Part shown: positions 25,861 to 34,039 of the stretch, piece after piece | How the letters are laid out: each line of letters opens with the position of its first letter | Numbering within the stretch: the first letter of the stretch is position 1 | Source: an uncultured Bacteroidales bacterium | GTDB taxonomy: Bacteria; Bacteroidota; Bacteroidia; Bacteroidales; Muribaculaceae | Reading direction: 5' to 3' | Assembly (NCBI GenBank): GCA_947175245.1 | Contig: CAMWLW010000020.1 | Span: 1 to 37,889 of the forward strand | Length of the DNA: 37,889 bases | Position numbers and translations under genes: made by a program | The notes under the pieces: model-generated | The model's input: only the letters and a program-made list of their open reading frames with translations | Databases searched by the model: none | Told to the model about the DNA's origin: nothing

Positions 25861-25986
25861 GTGCATCGTGCATCGTGCATTATGAATTATGAATTGTGCA
25901 TTGTGCATTGTGCATCGTGCATTGTGCATTGTGCATCGTGCATTGTGCATCGTGCATTGTGCATTGTGCATTGTGCATCGTGCATC
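25861..25986. repeat. 18-copy heptanucleotide tandem array
   Basis: Eighteen uninterrupted 7-bp units: mostly GTGCATT and GTGCATC, with two ATGAATT units at positions 4 and 5. The array ends at 25986, where the last unit runs into the stop codon (TGA, 25987-25985) of the minus-strand aminopeptidase. The open frames through it are just the period-7 pattern read in three codon phases and are not genes. Confidence 0.95.
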
Positions 25987-27361
25987 ACCTCATTGCCTCG
26001 ACTTCATCGGTAGTCAAGGGTATGCGCTTGCCCAGACGACGTTTTCCGTCGGGCGTGATGAGGTAATTCTCCTCGTTGCGCACACCGCCGGCGTCGCGCC
26101 AGCGGTTCACCTCGTCATAGTTGATGAAGTCCTTGTGCAGCCCCTGCGAGCTCCACAGGTCAATCAGCTCGGGGATGAAATAGACGCCGGGCTCGATGGT
26201 GAGCACAAATCCCGGCTCGAGCTCGCGCGCCAGTCTCAGCGACTTGCGGCCGAACTGGGTGCTCTTGGGCTTGCCGCCATATCCTACCCACACCTCGCCG
26301 AGATTTTCCATGTCGTGGTCGTCCATGCCCATCATGTGACCCAGACCGGTGGGATAGAACAGCGCGTGTGCTCCGGCAGCGACAGCCTCGTATGGGTCGC
26401 CCTTCATCAGTCCGAGAGCCTTGAGCCCCTCGACGGTGGTGCGGGCCGACAGGTCGTAGACATCCTCAAACCTTACACCCGGCTTCAGGGCGTCGACCGA
26501 GGCCTGGTGAGCGGCCACCTGGATGTCATAGATAGCCTTCTGGCGCGCGGTGAAGCGTTTGTCGGCCGGTATGGTCGACGACATGTCGCCACAGTAGTAG
26601 CTGTCGGCCAGCTCGGCACCGGCATCGAGCAGGAACATGTCGCCCGGCTTGATGGTGTGTGAGTGTATGAAGTTGTGAAGCGTCTGGCCGTTGATGGTGG
26701 CTATGGTGGGGAACGACGTGTAGCAGTCGTTGGCCATGGCGATAGCCTCGACGGCGGCGAGCACCTCATACTCTTTCATGCCGGGACGCACGATGCGCAT
26801 AGCCTCGAGGTGCATGTCTGATGTCACGTCACACGCTCGCTCTATGAGGGCCACCTCGTCGGGTGTCTTGTGATTGCGCATGTCGACGACGGCCTTGATG
26901 AACGGTACCGACGGTTGCTCGGCACCCGGCTTGATGTCGAGCAGCTCGAACAGGTCGAGGCGGTGACGGTTGCGGTAGGGTGGCAGGTAATGTATCGTGC
27001 GGCCCTGGGCGCGCGCCTTGTCGAGATACTCGCGCAGGGCGGCCGACGGCATCGTCTCGTCGACGCCCACGGCGGCGGCCTTTTCGTGTATGGTGGGCTG
27101 GTTGCCCATCCACACGATGTAGTCGATGGTGAGCTCGTCGCCGAATATTATCTCGCGGTCGTTGTCGATGTCGATGATGGCGTTCAGACCGGCGTACGGC
27201 TGGTCAAAGTAGTACATGAACGTCGAGTCCTGACGGAAACGGTAGCCGTTGTCGGCAAAGTTGCACGGCGCGTCCTGGTTGCCCAGGAAGAGCAGGATGC
27301 CCGACCCGACAGTATCCTTGAGCTGACGGCGGCGGTCAATGTATGTCTGGCGTGAAAACAT
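25985..27361 (-). CDS. aminopeptidase P family metallopeptidase (M24B)
   Basis: 458 residues. N-terminal creatinase-like domain (1-170), then the pita-bread catalytic domain with all five metal ligands visible: Asp in LLDAGAE, Asp in YYCGDMSST, His in PTGLGHMMGMD, Glu in TIEPGVYF and Glu in RNEENYLIT. It removes an N-terminal residue before proline, or acts as a prolidase-like dipeptidase. Cytosolic, normal length. Last gene of the pdxJ operon, five bases after manA. Its stop codon overlaps the heptamer array. Confidence 0.93.
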   Translation of the reverse strand: MFSRQTYIDRRRQLKDTVGSGILLFLGNQDAPCNFADNGYRFRQDSTFMYYFDQPYAGLNAIIDIDNDREIIFGDELTIDYIVWMGNQPTIHEKAAAVGVDETMPSAALREYLDKARAQGRTIHYLPPYRNRHRLDLFELLDIKPGAEQPSVPFIKAVVDMRNHKTPDEVALIERACDVTSDMHLEAMRIVRPGMKEYEVLAAVEAIAMANDCYTSFPTIATINGQTLHNFIHSHTIKPGDMFLLDAGAELADSYYCGDMSSTIPADKRFTARQKAIYDIQVAAHQASVDALKPGVRFEDVYDLSARTTVEGLKALGLMKGDPYEAVAAGAHALFYPTGLGHMMGMDDHDMENLGEVWVGYGGKPKSTQFGRKSLRLARELEPGFVLTIEPGVYFIPELIDLWSSQGLHKDFINYDEVNRWRDAGGVRNEENYLITPDGKRRLGKRIPLTTDEVEAMR

Positions 27362-27366
27362 TGCGT

Positions 27367-28338
27367 TTACTTTTGGGTGGCGTCGATGTGGGCTGTCACG
27401 GCCTTGCCGCTGCCTGTGATGGTGAGGGTGGTGCGCTCGGCGGGCACGAGGATGGTCTCGCCGGGCTGCATCATGGTGACGCTGTTGTCACAGTCAACCT
27501 CGATGTTGCCCTCGGTGCAGGTTACGATTACAAAGCTGCCGTCGGCATAGTCTACGTTCACGGCCCGGGGCACGGTGAGCAGACGCACGTCAAAGTAGGC
27601 ACACTTGGCCAGCTGTGACATACCCTCGGCCAGCGGGGTGGCTACCGACTTGTAGTCGGGGTAGAGGGTGTAGTCGATGGCGTCGGCTGCGAGCTCGGTG
27701 TGGAGCTGGCGCGGATTGCCGTTGGCGTCGCGGCGGTCGTAGTCATAGATGCGGTAGGTGATGTCGCTCGTCTGCTGTATCTCGAGCAGCAGGTTGCCGG
27801 CACCGATGGCGTGTACACGGCCGGCGGGCAGGAAGAACACGTCGCCGGGGTGTGAGTCGTGGGCGGTGATGTCGTCCATGATGGTTTTGTCCTCGACGTC
27901 GCGGCGGTAGGTGTCGGGGTCAAGCTGTTTCGACAGGCCGGCATATATCTTGGCATCGGGCTCGGTGGCGAGTATGTACCACATCTCGGTCTTGCCGGCA
28001 CAGTTGTGGCGCTCGTTGGCGAGCTTGTCGTCGGGGTGAACCTGTACCGAGAGGTCGCGGCGGGCGTCGATTATCTTGACGAGCAGCGGGAACTCGTTGC
28101 CATAGCGGGCATACACGTCGGCGCCTACAAGGCGTGCGCCATACTTGTCGATGAGCTGTGAGAGGGTGAGACCCTTGTCGGGGCCTTCCGATACCGAGGT
28201 CTCGTTGCCGGGCACGCCCGATATCTCCCAGCTCTCGCCTATGTCGGTCAGGTCGGTGTCTATGTTCTTGAGGGCTGCGATGCGCTCGCCGCCCCATATT
28301 ACGCTTTTAAGGTAAGGTGTGAATTTAAACGGTGTCAT
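27367..28338 (-). CDS. manA: class I mannose-6-phosphate isomerase
   Basis: 323 residues, the short Bacteroidetes/Bacillus form. It interconverts mannose-6-P and fructose-6-P, linking glycolysis with GDP-mannose for glycans. Zinc-site and active-site motifs: VQVHPDD, KTEMWYI, FFLPAGRVHAIG and the Arg-containing YRIYDYDRRD. Start ATG 28338 lies 28 bases after the tonB-like stop. In the pdxJ-exbBD operon on the minus strand. Confidence 0.94.
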   Translation of the reverse strand: MTPFKFTPYLKSVIWGGERIAALKNIDTDLTDIGESWEISGVPGNETSVSEGPDKGLTLSQLIDKYGARLVGADVYARYGNEFPLLVKIIDARRDLSVQVHPDDKLANERHNCAGKTEMWYILATEPDAKIYAGLSKQLDPDTYRRDVEDKTIMDDITAHDSHPGDVFFLPAGRVHAIGAGNLLLEIQQTSDITYRIYDYDRRDANGNPRQLHTELAADAIDYTLYPDYKSVATPLAEGMSQLAKCAYFDVRLLTVPRAVNVDYADGSFVIVTCTEGNIEVDCDNSVTMMQPGETILVPAERTTLTITGSGKAVTAHIDATQK

Positions 28339-28366
28339 GATGGTTATGGGTTATAGTAGTTTGGGT

Positions 28367-29071
28367 TTATTTCCTGAAGTGGTAGAATATGGTGCCGGTG
28401 CCGCCCGTTGTGGTGCCGGGGCGGGCCGAGAACCGCGACTTCATCGCTGCCTGGCGGCAGGCGGCGATGGCCTGGCGGTTGTTCTTGATGGCGCCGTTGC
28501 TGAGCGTGGGCTGGAACTCGGCGGCCAGTATGCGGCCCGAGGCGTCGACGGTGATGCTGATGGCGATGGTGCCCGTTGAGCTGAAGGTGCCGGGCGAGGG
28601 GAAACCCTCGCTCGTGAAGCCTTCGAGGCCTATTTTATCGGCGTCGACATCGCTCGTTGATGCCGAGGTCACAGGGGCATCGCCGCCGTCACCCTCGGTC
28701 TCGTCGACAGTGGTGGTGGCGAATTTCACACGGCGGGCTATCTCGTCACGGCGCTGCTGTTGGATTACCTCGGGGTCGGGTGCCGGCGCCGGGGCGGCAT
28801 CGACCTGTGAGCCCTGTGACAGCTGTGGCTCGGGTATAGGCTCGGGCACGGGCTGTGGCTCGGTATATGACCCGCCGGCGACAAGGTCGATGACCTCCTC
28901 GAACGTTATCTCGTTCTCGGGTTCGCTGTCTGACCTTATGACGGCTTCGCGTGGTGTGCGCAGCACGGTGGTGAGGCACACGATCAGCAGCACGGCATGG
29001 AACGTGACGGTGGCCGTGGCCGCCAGGGCGCGGTCGCGGTTATCGCTGTTATGTTGCCGGGTGGTGTTCAC
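28367..29071 (-). CDS. TonB-like energy transducer
   Basis: 234 residues. One membrane helix (about 17-38, FHAVLLIVCLTTVL), a Pro/Glu-rich periplasmic spacer (about 71-100, PVPEPIPEPQ), and a C-terminal TonB-type domain (about 170-234, GTIAISITVDASGRI ... AAMKSRF) ending FYHFRK. It carries energy from ExbB-ExbD in the inner membrane to outer-membrane receptors. The only upstream start is a GTG at 29071, 12 bases after exbD; no ATG is available near it. The spacer's final domain lacks the usual YP motif. Confidence 0.85.
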   Translation of the reverse strand: MNTTRQHNSDNRDRALAATATVTFHAVLLIVCLTTVLRTPREAVIRSDSEPENEITFEEVIDLVAGGSYTEPQPVPEPIPEPQLSQGSQVDAAPAPAPDPEVIQQQRRDEIARRVKFATTTVDETEGDGGDAPVTSASTSDVDADKIGLEGFTSEGFPSPGTFSSTGTIAISITVDASGRILAAEFQPTLSNGAIKNNRQAIAACRQAAMKSRFSARPGTTTGGTGTIFYHFRK

Positions 29072-29083
29072 GGGTCGTGGTGT

Positions 29084-29530
29084 CTATCTGAGGTATTTGC
29101 TTACTGACGATGTGGGCACGGGCTTGGTGGCGAGCACTATGTGCGTGCCGGTCTCGGCGCCGGCGTTGAGGATGTCGACGATGTTGCCGTAGGGCACCGT
29201 CTCGTCGGCATACAGGGCCACCGACAGCTGTGTGTCGGCCGGGGCGTCGGCCGCCCGGGTCTTGAGCCAGGTGGTGAGGGCGTCGCGGTCAAGCGGCGTG
29301 GGATTGTCGTCGCCGGTGGCCACGTAGAGGGTGAGCGTGTTGTCGATGTACAGGCGCACGGCGGGTTTGACGGCCGTCTGGCGCGTGCTCTGAGGCAGGT
29401 TGACGTCGAGGGCGGTGGGGAACACGAAGGTCGATGTGACCATGAAGAAGATGAGCAGCAGGAAGATGACATCGGTCATCGACGCCATCGAGAAGGTTGC
29501 CATCATCGTGTTTGAGCGCTTCAGTGCCAT
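29084..29530 (-). CDS. exbD: ExbD/TolR family proton-channel subunit
   Basis: 148 residues with one N-terminal membrane helix (about 14-36; MTDVIFLLLIFFMVTSTF) containing the essential proton-carrying Asp, and a periplasmic domain (about 40-148; LPQSTRQTAVKP, LSVALYADETVPYGNIVDI). Works with ExbB and TonB. ATG 29530 shares one base with the exbB stop (TGATG); a GTG one codon earlier is possible. Confidence 0.93.
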   Translation of the reverse strand: MALKRSNTMMATFSMASMTDVIFLLLIFFMVTSTFVFPTALDVNLPQSTRQTAVKPAVRLYIDNTLTLYVATGDDNPTPLDRDALTTWLKTRAADAPADTQLSVALYADETVPYGNIVDILNAGAETGTHIVLATKPVPTSSVSKYLR

Positions 29531-30219
29531 CACGCGGGTTCGTTAAGCAAGTCCATGAACTCCATTGTCTTGGCTTCGAGACCGGTCATCACGCGGTTGA
29601 TGCGTGCCACGAGGTAGTTGTAGGCGAATAGTGCTATCACGCCCACAATGAGGCCGGCGACGGTGGTGACGAGGGCGGTGTAGATGCCGTCGGCAAACTG
29701 TGATATGCCCGACGAGTTGCCCGACGAGGCTATCTCGAAGAATGCCTGCACCATGCCTATGACGGTGCCCAGGAAGCCGAGCATCGGGGCGCCGGCGGCC
29801 GTGGTGGCGAGCCAGGGCAGGCCGCGCTCGAGGCGCGATACCTCGATGTTGCCGGTGTTCTCGATGGCTGTCATCACGTCGTTCATGGGGCGCCCTATGC
29901 GGCTTATGCCTTTCTCGATGAGCCGGGCGTATGGGGTGTTGGTCGAGCGGCACAGGTTACGGGCGCTGTCAAAGTTGCCCGAGTGGATGTAGTCGCGTAT
30001 GCGCTGCATGAACGAGGCGTCCTCGACCGAGGCGCGCTGCAGCACGATTGAGCGCTCGACCAGGATGTAGATGCTCACGAGCGAGAGTACGGCGAGCGGT
30101 ATCATGAGCCAGCCGCCTTGCAGGCACAAATCCCAGACGCTGAGCTCGGGGGCGGGGGCAGCGGCGGCCTGTGTGGCCGTGGCCGCTATCGTGTCGGTGA
30201 TGTTGTCAATCTGTAGCAT
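29530..30219 (-). CDS. exbB: MotA/TolQ/ExbB proton channel protein
   Basis: 229 residues with three membrane helices (about 38-58, 130-160 and 170-200). The signature LATTAAGAPMLGFLGTVIGM and the third helix IYTALVTTVAGLIVGVIALFAYNYL are typical. Forms the pentameric channel around ExbD. It follows pdxJ by 39 bases; pdxJ-exbB-exbD-tonB is a frequent Bacteroidales order. Confidence 0.94.
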   Translation of the reverse strand: MLQIDNITDTIAATATQAAAAPAPELSVWDLCLQGGWLMIPLAVLSLVSIYILVERSIVLQRASVEDASFMQRIRDYIHSGNFDSARNLCRSTNTPYARLIEKGISRIGRPMNDVMTAIENTGNIEVSRLERGLPWLATTAAGAPMLGFLGTVIGMVQAFFEIASSGNSSGISQFADGIYTALVTTVAGLIVGVIALFAYNYLVARINRVMTGLEAKTMEFMDLLNEPA

Positions 30220-30258
30220 GGTGGGGTAGGGGGTTAGGTTGTGGGGGTTGGGTTATCA

Positions 30259-30978
30259 TCACACTCTCAGGCACTCCTTGTAGCGCTTGATGGTCTCGGC
30301 CAGGCCCAGATAGAGGGCGTCACACACGAGGGCGTGGCCTATCGATACCTCGTCGAGCCAGGGCACGCGGGCGTGGAAAAACTCGAGGTTGATGAGGCTC
30401 AGGTCGTGGCCGGCGTTGACTCCCAGGCCCAGGTTGTGGGCAACTTTGGAGGCTTCGACATACGGGGCGACGGCCTTCTCGGGGCTGGTGGGGAACAGGT
30501 CGGCGTAGGGCTTGGTGTACAGCTCGACACGGTCGGCGCCGACGGCAGCGGCGGCTTCGATCTGGCGTGGGTCGGGGTCTACGAATATTGATGCGCGTAT
30601 GCCGGCCTGCTTCAGCCTGCCCACGATGTCGCGCAGGAAGTCGGCGTTGTCGGTGACGTTCCAGCCGGCACTCGAGGTGACGGCGTCGGGGGCATCGGGC
30701 ACTAAGGTCACCTGCTCGGGCTTGACGCTGAGCACCAGCTCCATGAATTCGGGCGCCGGATAGCCCTCGATGTTGAACTCGGTGCGCACCACGGGCCGCA
30801 GGGCATAGACGTCGGCACGGCGTATGTGGCGCTCGTCGGGGCGCGGATGCACGGTGATGCCGTTGGCTCCCATGCGCTCGCAGTCCTTGGCTACCTTGAC
30901 GACGTCGGGTGCGTTCTCGCCGCGCGCGTTGCGCAGGGTGGCGATTTTATTGATATTTACACTTAGATTTGTTGACAT
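30259..30978 (-). CDS. pdxJ: pyridoxine 5'-phosphate synthase
   Basis: 239 residues, full length. It condenses 1-deoxyxylulose-5-P with 3-amino-2-oxopropyl phosphate to pyridoxine-5'-P (DXP-dependent vitamin B6 route). Motifs: [54 protein letters not shown] and [11 protein letters not shown] with catalytic His and Glu positions present. First gene of a six-gene minus-strand operon. Confidence 0.96.
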   Translation of the reverse strand: MSTNLSVNINKIATLRNARGENAPDVVKVAKDCERMGANGITVHPRPDERHIRRADVYALRPVVRTEFNIEGYPAPEFMELVLSVKPEQVTLVPDAPDAVTSSAGWNVTDNADFLRDIVGRLKQAGIRASIFVDPDPRQIEAAAAVGADRVELYTKPYADLFPTSPEKAVAPYVEASKVAHNLGLGVNAGHDLSLINLEFFHARVPWLDEVSIGHALVCDALYLGLAETIKRYKECLRV

Positions 30979-31046
30979 CTTTATGTGGTTTACGGGTCGG
31001 TTACAATAATTTGTCGTGAGCTTGCCGCTCGTGTTTCATGTTTTAT

Positions 31047-31077
31047 TTGTGGAACAAGCTCTAATTTTGTAACTTTG
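31047..31077 (+). promoter_or_regulatory. promoter of the nadK-mnmE operon
   Basis: TTG (31047-31049, within TTTG), a 20-base spacer, then TAACTTTG (31070-31077): a full match to the Bacteroidetes consensus. A second box, TAATTTTG (31062-31069), abuts it. Transcription would start near 31083, giving a leader of about 38 bases to the TTG start or 110 to the first ATG. Confidence 0.75.
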
Positions 31078-31082
31078 TAGTG

Positions 31083-31090
31083 CAAAAGTA
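31083..31090 (-). promoter_or_regulatory. candidate -7 box for the pdxJ operon
   Basis: TACTTTTG on the minus strand, 104 bases before the pdxJ ATG and only five bases from the plus-strand box, so the two promoters would overlap back to back. No -33 TTG found at the usual distance. Confidence 0.35.
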
Positions 31091-31120
31091 GGAATTAAAT
31101 AACGAATACTGAAATTTATT

Positions 31121-31510
31121 TTGAATTTGAATCACAATTTACTTGAAACATTGTCGTCGCTCGACCCTGCTGCCGGCGGCGACGGTCTCGCCATGCTCTA
31201 TCCCCACCGCTCTGAAGGGGCCGAGATACTGCTGGGCGTGCGCCCCGACGAGTACAGCGCCGCGACGATTGCACGGGCCGTTGAGGATTGTGATTCTCAT
31301 CTGGTTAACCTCAGTGTGACGTCGGCACGCACGCCGTCGGGCAACCTTGTCGTGGCACTGCGCACCGACGCGTCGAGTCCCGACTCGGTGGTACGCTCGC
31401 TGGGCCGTTACGGCTATGAGGTGCTCGAGGCTGTCGGCTCGGGCGAGTCGGTCGACGAGCATGATGCCCGTGCCCGCGCCGCCGAGCTGCTCTATCTGCT
31501 CGACATCTGA
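31121..31510 (+). CDS. remnant of nadK-partner CBS protein (C-terminal ACT-like domain only)
   Basis: 129 residues from TTG 31121, or 105 from the first ATG at 31193. In many Bacteroidales a gene of about 220 residues before nadK encodes two CBS domains and then an ACT-like tail. From EGAEILLGVRPDEYSAATIA to the end (RYGYEVLEA ... LYLLDI) this protein matches my recollection of that tail, but the CBS pair is missing. It is coding-like (GC-rich at third positions), so it is a shortened gene rather than noise. No ATG exists between the in-frame stop at 31102 and 31193, which makes the start uncertain. Fifty bases before nadK, on one transcript. Confidence 0.65.
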   Translation: MNLNHNLLETLSSLDPAAGGDGLAMLYPHRSEGAEILLGVRPDEYSAATIARAVEDCDSHLVNLSVTSARTPSGNLVVALRTDASSPDSVVRSLGRYGYEVLEAVGSGESVDEHDARARAAELLYLLDI

Positions 31511-31560
31511 TTTTGATAAATTAACTTCTCCACTCCCACCACCATATATCACATCGCTCT

Positions 31561-32424
31561 ATGACTATCGCAATCTATGGCAGCCGCCGCCAAGGCGAGT
31601 ATCTGACACGTATCGCACGCTTGCTGGCACTGCTCGCCGAGCGTGGCGTGACGGTGATAATGCACTCGAAGCTGTACCGACACCTGCGTTCTGAGGTGCC
31701 GGGCAATCTGCCTGTGGCGCGGGTCATAGGCGACGAGCCGTTTGAGGCCGATGTGGCTGTGAGCCTGGGCGGCGACGGCACGTTGCTGCGCACGGCCCGC
31801 TGGGTGGGTGACCGAGAGATTCCGATTGCCGGTGTCAACACGGGCCATTTGGGCTATCTGGCCTCATACAATATCAACGAGATAGAACCGCTGGTCGATG
31901 AGTTGCTGTCGGGCAACTATGATGTTATGAACCGCACGCTGCTATCGGTGACCGATGCCGATGGCTGCCCGGTGTGTGACTACCCCTACGCTCTCAACGA
32001 GGTGGCTGTGCTCAAGGCCGAGGATGCGTCGATGATAACGTCCGATGTCATGATAGGCTCGGCGCCGGCTGCCCGCTATCAGGCCGACGGTATCATCATC
32101 TCGACCCCGACCGGCAGCACGGGCTACAACCTGTCGGTGGGCGGCCCCATCATTGAGCCGACGGCCGGGGTGTGGATTATCTCGCCCATCGCGGCCCACT
32201 CGCTGACCATGCGTCCGCTGGTCATCAGTGATTCCAACTGTATGACGGTCACGACGACCTGTCGTGCGCGCTCCTACCGCGTGTGCCTCGATGGCAATTC
32301 GGTCGATTTTGAGGCCGGGGCGACTATTCACGTGGGGCGTGCGCCGTTCGTGACGCGCATCATTCAGCGTCGCGGTCACAGCTTCATCGATACATTGCGC
32401 AATAAACTCAAGTGGGGCGTATGA
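31561..32424 (+). CDS. nadK: NAD kinase
   Basis: 287 residues. It phosphorylates NAD to NADP. GGDGT motif at residues 70-74 with catalytic Asp72; NEVAVLK; and the Gly-rich ISTPTGSTGYNLSVGGP. The Cys-rich C-terminal strand region is normal. Its TGA overlaps the ATG of the YgjP-like gene (ATGA). Confidence 0.96.
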   Translation: MTIAIYGSRRQGEYLTRIARLLALLAERGVTVIMHSKLYRHLRSEVPGNLPVARVIGDEPFEADVAVSLGGDGTLLRTARWVGDREIPIAGVNTGHLGYLASYNINEIEPLVDELLSGNYDVMNRTLLSVTDADGCPVCDYPYALNEVAVLKAEDASMITSDVMIGSAPAARYQADGIIISTPTGSTGYNLSVGGPIIEPTAGVWIISPIAAHSLTMRPLVISDSNCMTVTTTCRARSYRVCLDGNSVDFEAGATIHVGRAPFVTRIIQRRGHSFIDTLRNKLKWGV

Positions 32425-33176
32425 ATTTCCTGTCGGCCATACGCGGTGGCGATATGGTGACGTCGGGAATGGAATTCGTGCTCGATAATCCGCCCGGTGT
32501 CACGGCCTGCTTTACGGTCAACCGGCTGTCGAGGCGCGTCACGGCGCGTTGGCGTGGAGGCAAGCTGCATGTGGTCGTGCCGCCGTCGATGCCTGTCGGG
32601 CAGGCGGTCGAGGCGCTCGCGTCAATGGGCGACCGTATCGCGTCGATGCGTCCGCGGCTCAGGTTTCACAACGGCCAGTTGCTGGAGTTTGACGGTTTCA
32701 CGGTCAGCATAGCCACTCAGTCGCTGTCGCCTGGCAAGGTGACGCTGACGGGGCGTGACCTCTATGCCCCGACCATATCGGTGGCTGCCGGGATGGATTT
32801 TGACGACGACGGGCTGTCAACGGTGATAAGCCGTCTGATGTGTGTGGTGGCGCGTCGTGTGGCACCGTCGCTGCTGTTGCCGCGGGCCCGCGAACTGGCT
32901 GCAGCGTGTGGCCCTGAGCCTCGGGCGTGGACTATAGCGCGCGGTCACCGCACGCTGGGTACATGTCGCCGCGACAAGACAATATCGCTGTCGGCCGTGC
33001 TGGTCTTTCTGCCTCAGCGGCTGCGCGACTACGTGATATGTCACGAGCTGGCCCACCTCACCGAGATGAACCACGGGCCACGGTTTCATGCGCTGTGCGA
33101 CCGCTACTGCGGCGGGCGCGAGGCCGAGCTCGTCAGGGAACTAAAACATTTTCAATGGCCAATAATAAGACTATGA
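32421..33176 (+). CDS. YgjP-like (DUF45) zinc metallopeptidase
   Basis: 251 residues from ATG 32421. The N-terminal beta-rich part of the family (about 25-120, with RRVTARWRGGKLHVVVPP) is followed by the zincin motif CHELAHLTEMNHGPRFH: His208, Glu209, His212 and His218. Members are cytosolic WLM/SprT-related peptidases of poorly known substrate. Sits between nadK and a NUC1 nuclease with four-base overlaps on both sides, so all are translated together. Confidence 0.9.
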   Translation: MNFLSAIRGGDMVTSGMEFVLDNPPGVTACFTVNRLSRRVTARWRGGKLHVVVPPSMPVGQAVEALASMGDRIASMRPRLRFHNGQLLEFDGFTVSIATQSLSPGKVTLTGRDLYAPTISVAAGMDFDDDGLSTVISRLMCVVARRVAPSLLLPRARELAAACGPEPRAWTIARGHRTLGTCRRDKTISLSAVLVFLPQRLRDYVICHELAHLTEMNHGPRFHALCDRYCGGREAELVRELKHFQWPIIRL

Positions 33177-34039
33177 CTAAGAAAACTTATACTGCCGGTG
33201 CCGCGCGCCGGCGTCAGAAGAAACAGGTTAACCGCGCCGTGTGGCTCATCGTGGCGTGCGGTGTGATTTTCGTGGCGGGCATGCTCATGCCGTCGCGGTG
33301 TGTGGGCGACGATGGCCGCCCGTCGGTATCGTCGGCAACGATCGGCGCGTCCGACCTTGAGAGTGTGGTGACTAACCCGGCGCTCGCGTCTGAGATGGTG
33401 CGCTACACGGGCATGACTATCTCGTTCAACCCCGAGCTGCATCTGCCCAACTGGGTGGCCTACGAGCTGACGGCCGACGAGGTGCAGGGCGACGAGCCGC
33501 GCACCAACAGGTTCTATACCGATCACGATGTGCCCGGCTGTGCGTCGCCCGACGATTACCGCAACACGGGTTATGACCGCGGCCACATGGCGCCGGCGGC
33601 CGATATGAAATGGAACCCGCAGGCTATGGCCGAGTCGTTCAGCATGGCCAACATCGCGCCACAGGCCAATGTGCTCAACCGCGGGTCGTGGAGCAAGCTC
33701 GAGGATAAATGCCGACAGCGTGCGCTCAAGGACAGTGCAGTCATCATTATCTCGGGGCCGGTGCTTACCGACCCGGTGGAAATTCGCATAGGCGATAACC
33801 GCGTTGCCGTGCCGTCGCGGTTCTTCAAGGTGATACTGTCGCCCTACACGACGCCCCCGACGGCCATAGGCTTCCTGATGCCCAACGAGGCCGTCAAGGG
33901 CGGCATGCAGCAGTGTGCCGTGTCGGTCGACTCGGTCGAGGCTGTGACTGGGCACGACTTCTTCAGCGCGCTGCCCGACGAGATTGAAAACTATGTGGAA
34001 TCACAGGTAAATTTCAACAAATGGAGCCGGACACGATGA
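33173..34039 (+). CDS. membrane-anchored or exported DNA/RNA non-specific endonuclease (NUC1 family)
   Basis: 288 residues from ATG 33173, chosen because it overlaps the previous stop (ATGA) as its neighbours do; ATG 33155 is an alternative. A basic N-terminus precedes a hydrophobic helix (about 20-40, AVWLIVACGVIFVAGML), a signal anchor. The beta-beta-alpha-metal catalytic domain shows DRGHMAPAAD with His138 as general base and the metal-binding Asn in NIAPQANVLNRGSW. It cuts DNA and RNA without sequence preference, probably in the periplasm. Stop overlaps the mnmE start. Confidence 0.92.
   Translation: MTKKTYTAGAARRRQKKQVNRAVWLIVACGVIFVAGMLMPSRCVGDDGRPSVSSATIGASDLESVVTNPALASEMVRYTGMTISFNPELHLPNWVAYELTADEVQGDEPRTNRFYTDHDVPGCASPDDYRNTGYDRGHMAPAADMKWNPQAMAESFSMANIAPQANVLNRGSWSKLEDKCRQRALKDSAVIIISGPVLTDPVEIRIGDNRVAVPSRFFKVILSPYTTPPTAIGFLMPNEAVKGGMQQCAVSVDSVEAVTGHDFFSALPDEIENYVESQVNFNKWSRTR

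Noticed and set aside
25861-25986. CRISPR array
   Set aside because: The units are contiguous 7-mers with no spacers and no cas genes nearby.
25889-26662. Open frame through the heptamer array into the aminopeptidase
   Set aside because: A period of 7 keeps all three frames open on both strands; the rest is antisense to the M24 peptidase.
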